Positions 6,188 through 8,988 of a stretch of 8,988 bases of DNA are shown here, piece by piece. Numbering within the stretch: the stretch's first letter is position 1; each line of letters opens with the position of its first letter. The notes below the pieces were generated by a model. The model saw nothing but the letters and a program-made list of their open reading frames with translations, was not told where the DNA came from and ran no database searches. This DNA comes from Betaproteobacteria bacterium (lineage in GTDB: Bacteria; Pseudomonadota; Gammaproteobacteria; Burkholderiales; SG8-39), in contig JAEKLK010000296.1 of assembly GCA_019509895.1 (NCBI GenBank), positions 1-8,988 of the forward strand, written 5' to 3'. Position numbers and translations under genes: made by a program.

Positions 6188-6196
6188 TCGGCTTTA
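6179..6196. terminator. Possible small terminator between convergent genes
   Basis: AGCCG (6179-6183) and CGGCT (6189-6193) form a 5-bp GC-rich stem with loop CTAGT, followed by TTA. It overlaps the DctP-like stop codon and is the only hairpin of note in the 33-bp gap between the convergent genes. The stem is short and the U-tract minimal, so the call is weak. Confidence 0.25.
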
Positions 6197-6220
6197 CGAG
6201 CGGTTCGGCTGAGAGTCCGA

Positions 6221-6619
6221 TCACGGCAGCGGCCTCTGGGACGTCAAGGCGAGCCAGCCGCGGATGATGCGATAGAGGACCCAGATGCCCGTTGCGAACC
6301 AAAGCACCACGGCGATCGGGATGCCGACGACCGTAACGAACAGGATCACGCCCACGGCGAGCCATAGCGCCGCGAACCAGAAGGTGCGGATCTGCCATGA
6401 GAAGTGCGAATCGAGCCAGGTGCCGCGCACTTCCGAGCGCTTCACGTAGTTGAGGATCACCGCGATGATCGACGGCCAGCCCGTGAGGAAGGCGGTGACG
6501 ATCATGGCCGGGCTCAGCAGCCCCGTAACGGCGCTAAAGGCATGCAAGCCGTAGATGACGTGCGCGAGGGTTACGAGCCCTTCGCGCGGAACGAGGCCGG
6601 ACGGTGGAGAGGAGGACAT
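6221..6619 (-). CDS. Small integral membrane protein (DUF4870/Tic20-like)
   Basis: A 132-residue membrane protein. Hydrophobic spans are about 14-45 (LVTLAHVIYGLHAFSAVTGLLSPAMIVTAF), 80-98 (FWFAALWLAVGVILFVTVV) and 100-118 (IPIAVVLWFATGIWVLYRI). The cytosolic-looking loop between the first two carries the recognisable motif NYVKRSEVRGTWLDSHFSWQIRTFWF (57-82), found in small conserved membrane proteins of betaproteobacteria. The end is RIIRGWLAL followed by a short tail. Function is unknown; I assign the DUF4870-like name from the motif and topology, not from a search. The ATG at 6619 lacks a Shine-Dalgarno (CTTCTCCG precedes it). It lies 61 bp after the Bug receptor stop on the same strand and could be co-transcribed or use its own promoter. 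A weak TAATTC sits 13 bases upstream. Confidence 0.82.
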   Translation of the reverse strand: MSSSPPSGLVPREGLVTLAHVIYGLHAFSAVTGLLSPAMIVTAFLTGWPSIIAVILNYVKRSEVRGTWLDSHFSWQIRTFWFAALWLAVGVILFVTVVGIPIAVVLWFATGIWVLYRIIRGWLALTSQRPLP

Positions 6620-6680
6620 CGGAGAAGTTCAGGAATTAGACCACGCGGGGCATGCGATGCTCGTTGTGCGCCTTTCGAGC

Positions 6681-7640
6681 CTAGTCGACTTTCGTGCCGG
6701 CCGCCTTCACCACTTTCGCCATCAGCGCCACTTCGGCGGCAATCGCCTGGGCGAATTCTTCCGGCGTGCCGCCGACCGGCGGGATGCCGGCGGTCTCGAG
6801 CACCTGGCGCACTTCGGGCAGCTTGAGCGCGCGGTTGATCTCCGCGTTGAGGCGCTCGACTGCCGCGCGCGGCGTGCCGGCGGGCGCGAGGTACCCGACC
6901 GAGATGTCGAAGCCGTAGCCGGGCACGCCGGCCTCGGCGACGGTAGGCACGTCCGGCGTGAGCGCGCTCCGCTTGGACGTGGACACGGCGAGCACCCGCA
7001 GTTTCCCGGTCTTCGCATGCGGCGCGACGATCGAGTAGCCGATGAAGCCGATGCCCACATCACCGGAGAGCAGCGCAGGCAGGAGTCCGGCGGCGCCCTT
7101 GTACGGCACGTGCGTGAGGCTGGCGCCGGTGAGCGAACGCAGCAGCTCCATCGCGAGATGCGTGACGTTGCCGTTGCCGGTCGAGCCGTAGATGACCGTG
7201 CCGTTCTTTGCCAGCCGGACGAACTCCTGCACGCTGGTGAAGGGCGACGCAGGATTCGCGACCAGGTAGACCGGCGGGGCGGCGGCGAGCACCACGGGCG
7301 CGAAGTCGCGCCGGACGTCGTAGGGAAAGCTCGCGTACAGGGCGGCGCTGACGGCGTAATTGCCGGTGTCGCCGAGAAAAAGCGTATGGCCGTCGGCCGG
7401 CGACTTCAGCACCGACTCGGCGGCGAGGATGCCGCCGGCGCCGGCGCGGTTCTCGACCACGACCGGCTGGCCGAGCGTTTCGCTCATGCGCTGGCCGAGG
7501 ACGCGGGCGAGCACGTCGGGCACGCCGCCCGCGGTGGTCGGCACGACGATCCGGATCGGCCGGGAGGGAAAGGATTGCGCCAACATGGCCGGCGAGGCCG
7601 CCAAAAGCGCGCAAGCGGCAAGCCACGGTGTGATTCGCAT
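6681..7640 (-). CDS. Second Bug/TctC-family periplasmic solute-binding receptor
   Basis: A 319-residue receptor, by chance the same length as the one at 1543-2502, but clearly divergent from it. The signal peptide has core LAACALLAASPAML with cleavage expected after Ala21. Hallmarks are PIRIVVPTTAGGVPDVLAR (28-46, Asp42 in the pocket motif), GQPVVVENRAGAGG (57-70), KSPADGHTLFLGD, YGSTGNGNVTHLAMELL (151-167), THVPYKG (176-182), VPTVAEAGVPGYG, and the C-terminal GGTPEEFAQAIAAE. The pocket loop TTAGG-VPD differs from PPGGG-IDV of the first copy, so a different ligand is likely. No TctA or TctB is visible. The ATG at 7640 has no Shine-Dalgarno; a -10-like TAGCAT (7655-7650) ends 9 bases upstream. 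It is divergent from the ABC ATPase across 26 bp. The long plus-strand open frame over this gene is an artefact of high GC. Confidence 0.95.
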   Translation of the reverse strand: MRITPWLAACALLAASPAMLAQSFPSRPIRIVVPTTAGGVPDVLARVLGQRMSETLGQPVVVENRAGAGGILAAESVLKSPADGHTLFLGDTGNYAVSAALYASFPYDVRRDFAPVVLAAAPPVYLVANPASPFTSVQEFVRLAKNGTVIYGSTGNGNVTHLAMELLRSLTGASLTHVPYKGAAGLLPALLSGDVGIGFIGYSIVAPHAKTGKLRVLAVSTSKRSALTPDVPTVAEAGVPGYGFDISVGYLAPAGTPRAAVERLNAEINRALKLPEVRQVLETAGIPPVGGTPEEFAQAIAAEVALMAKVVKAAGTKVD

Positions 7641-7669
7641 GGCGCGGCTATGCTAAACGTATCGCCATG
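7638..7669. promoter_or_regulatory. Compact divergent promoter region with inverted repeat
   Basis: Only 26 bp (7641-7666) separate the ATG at 7640 (minus) from the ATG at 7667 (plus). CATGGCG (7638-7644) and CGCCATG (7663-7669) form an exact 7-bp inverted repeat centred on the gap, because both start codons follow CGCC. Overlapping -10-like hexamers occur in the middle: TATGCT on plus (7649-7654) and TAGCAT on minus (7655-7650). Both predict leaders of only a few bases. No Shine-Dalgarno and no clear -35 are seen on either side. Confidence 0.4.
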
Positions 7670-8440
7670 AGCACCGTCGCCCTGGAAGTCGTCGGTTTGC
7701 AGAAGACCTATCACAAGAACGGCCAGGCGCTCGCCATCCTGGACATCGAGCGCTTCACCGCGGCGGAGGGCGAGTTCATCACCATCATCGGCCCGAGCGG
7801 CTGCGGCAAGAGCACGTTCCTGCACATGATGGGCGGCTTCATTCCGGCCGACGCCGGCGCGATCCGCGTCTATGGGCAGGAAGTGCGCGGTCCCGGCCCC
7901 GATCGCGGCATGATGTTCCAGGAATTCGCGCTCTTTCCGTGGAAGACGGTTGCCGGCAACGTCGCCTGGGGCCTCGAGGCGCAAGGCAAGTCGCGCTCGG
8001 AGATCGAGCCGGTGGTGCAGCGCTACCTCGAGATGACGAGCCTGGCCGACTTCCGCAACCACTATCCGGCCGAGCTTTCCGGCGGCATGAAGCAGCGCGT
8101 CGCGCTCGCGCGCGTGCTGGCGTTCGATCCGAAGGTGCTGCTGATGGACGAGCCCTTCGGGGCCCTCGACGCACAGACGCGCGAGACGATGCAGGAAGAG
8201 GTCATGCAGCTGTGGGCGCGCACGCGCAAGACCATCGTCTTCGTCACCCACGACATCGAGGAAGCGGTCTATCTCGGCGACCGCGTCATCGTGCTATCCG
8301 CGCGGCCCGGGCGGATAAAAGAGGAAGTGCGCATCGACCTGCCGCGGCCGCGCGAGCTGGAGATCAAGAAGTCGATGCAGTGCCACGAGTACCGCAACCA
8401 CGTCTGGGATCTGATCCGCAGCGAGCAGCGAACGAGATGA
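7667..8440 (+). CDS. ABC transporter ATP-binding protein (SsuB/TauB/NrtD-type)
   Basis: A 257-residue cytoplasmic ATPase of the nitrate/sulfonate/taurine import group. All motifs are intact: Walker A GPSGCGKST (42-50), Q-loop MFQEFALFPW (83-92, Gln85), signature LSGGMKQRVALARVLA (137-152), Walker B VLLMDEP (157-163) followed by D-loop GALD, and switch His195 (VTHDIEEAVYLGDR). The Q-loop ending LFPW and the C-terminal SARPGRIKEEV-x-IDLPRPR are typical of SsuB/TauB relatives. Related systems import sulfonates, nitrate, cyanate, pyrimidine precursors or riboflavin, so the substrate cannot be named. The usual permease and binding protein are absent; the next gene overlaps by ATGA and is a hydrolase. 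The start ATG at 7667 has no Shine-Dalgarno and may be leaderless. The partner permease may lie beyond the right edge. Confidence 0.95.
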   Translation: MSTVALEVVGLQKTYHKNGQALAILDIERFTAAEGEFITIIGPSGCGKSTFLHMMGGFIPADAGAIRVYGQEVRGPGPDRGMMFQEFALFPWKTVAGNVAWGLEAQGKSRSEIEPVVQRYLEMTSLADFRNHYPAELSGGMKQRVALARVLAFDPKVLLMDEPFGALDAQTRETMQEEVMQLWARTRKTIVFVTHDIEEAVYLGDRVIVLSARPGRIKEEVRIDLPRPRELEIKKSMQCHEYRNHVWDLIRSEQRTR

Positions 8441-8988
8441 CGCAGCCAATTGCATCGTTTCGCGAGAGCGGCGCCGGTCCCGCGGTTGTGTGTCTGCACG
8501 CCAACGCCAGCAACTCGGGCCAATGGCGCGCGCTCATGGAATTGCTCGCGCCGCGGTTCCGCGTGCTGGCGGCCGATTCGTACGGCGCCGGCAAAAGCCC
8601 GCCGCCGCCACCCGGCGGCGCGCGGCTGACGGATGAGGTTCATCTCCTCGAGCCGGTGCTCGCGCAGGCGGGCGAGCGCTTCTCGCTCATCGGTCATTCG
8701 TATGGCGGTGCGGTCGCGCTGGTGGCCGCGACGATGTTGCCGGAGAGAATCCACGTCCTCGCGTTGTACGAGCCGACCCTCTTTGCGCTCGTTGAGGCGG
8801 AATCGCCGCCGCCCAACGACGTGGATGGCATCCGCAACGCGGTAGCGAGCGCGGTCGCGGCACTCGGCTCGGGCGACTCCGCCGCCGCGGCGCGCTTCTT
8901 CATCGACTTCTGGATGGGACCCTCGTCGTTCGACCGCATGCCCGAGCGAAATCGCGAAGTCATCGCCCAGGCGATCGCGCAGGTGGGG
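8437..8988 (+). CDS. alpha/beta hydrolase, partial
   Basis: The first 184 residues of an alpha/beta-hydrolase; the C-terminus lies beyond the right edge. The N-terminal strand leads to LHANASNSGQW (20-30, oxyanion region HAN). The strand-4 region ADSYGAGKSPPPPPGG carries a five-proline run at 55-59. The nucleophile elbow GHSYGG puts Ser at 88, followed by ALYEPTLFALVE (109-120) and the cap region. The catalytic Asp and His would lie in the missing part. ATG at 8437 overlaps the ATPase stop as ATGA, indicating translational coupling. The reading frame stays open for 552 bases to the edge, although only its opposite-strand shadows look like complete ORFs. The substrate is unknown. It is only distantly similar to the hydrolase at 762-1541 and is not a recent duplicate. 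Confidence 0.92.
   Translation, partial: MTQPIASFRESGAGPAVVCLHANASNSGQWRALMELLAPRFRVLAADSYGAGKSPPPPPGGARLTDEVHLLEPVLAQAGERFSLIGHSYGGAVALVAATMLPERIHVLALYEPTLFALVEAESPPPNDVDGIRNAVASAVAALGSGDSAAAARFFIDFWMGPSSFDRMPERNREVIAQAIAQVG

Noticed and set aside
6555..7670. 371-codon plus-strand open frame opposite the second Bug gene
   Set aside because: Its product is Arg/His/Gly-rich with no recognisable domain, it lies antisense to a clear signal-peptide-bearing Bug receptor, and long antisense frames are expected at this GC content.
7484..8251. 255-codon minus-strand open frame opposite the ABC ATPase
   Set aside because: Antisense to a complete set of ABC motifs; composition is typical of a GC-driven shadow.
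1..8988. Mobile element, CRISPR, tRNA or defence system
   Set aside because: No transposase, integrase, direct-repeat array, tRNA-like cloverleaf or nuclease motif was seen on either strand; gene content is metabolic and transport throughout.

Overview
The window is a GC-rich, gene-dense stretch with no RNA genes, CRISPR arrays, insertion sequences or integration signs that I can see. Two Bug/TctC-type periplasmic receptors, a short three-helix membrane protein of a kind common in betaproteobacteria, and the overall codon use point to a betaproteobacterium, probably Burkholderiales-like, from soil or water. This is inference from gene families; no rRNA or other taxonomic marker is present.

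Layout. Positions 2502 down to 1 (minus strand) read Bug receptor, alpha/beta hydrolase, then a Rieske ring-hydroxylating oxygenase large subunit cut by the window edge. The first two are 1 bp apart and the last two 29 bp apart, so they look like one operon. Divergent from it, with only 19 bp between the start codons, positions 2522-4523 (plus) hold an EthD-like protein, a short-chain dehydrogenase/reductase and an Asp/Glu racemase-family protein. Both junctions in this second group are 4-base GTGA start/stop overlaps. Together the two operons look like a small-molecule catabolic module: uptake receptor, ring oxygenase, hydrolase, oxidoreductase and an isomerase/racemase or related enzyme. The substrate cannot be read from the sequence.

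Positions 4586-6187 (plus) hold yceH (DUF480, two winged-helix domains) and a TRAP-type DctP receptor gene broken by a single extra base at the CCC run 5517-5519. Positions 7640-6221 (minus) hold a second Bug receptor and the small membrane protein. Divergent from these, with 26 bp between start codons, come a SsuB/TauB-type ABC ATPase (7667-8440) and, overlapping it by ATGA, a second alpha/beta hydrolase cut by the right edge.

Three solute-binding receptors of two families, plus one ABC ATPase, lie in 9 kb, yet no membrane permease of any of the three transporter types is visible. The receptors therefore appear to be orphans that use permeases encoded elsewhere. Non-coding DNA is minimal (longest gap about 60 bp). 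Most starts lack a Shine-Dalgarno sequence and have a -10-like hexamer very close to the start codon, so several transcripts may be leaderless or nearly so. The most striking non-coding feature is a 19-bp near-perfect palindrome (2504-2522) that fills the first divergent junction and places one -10-like hexamer on each strand.
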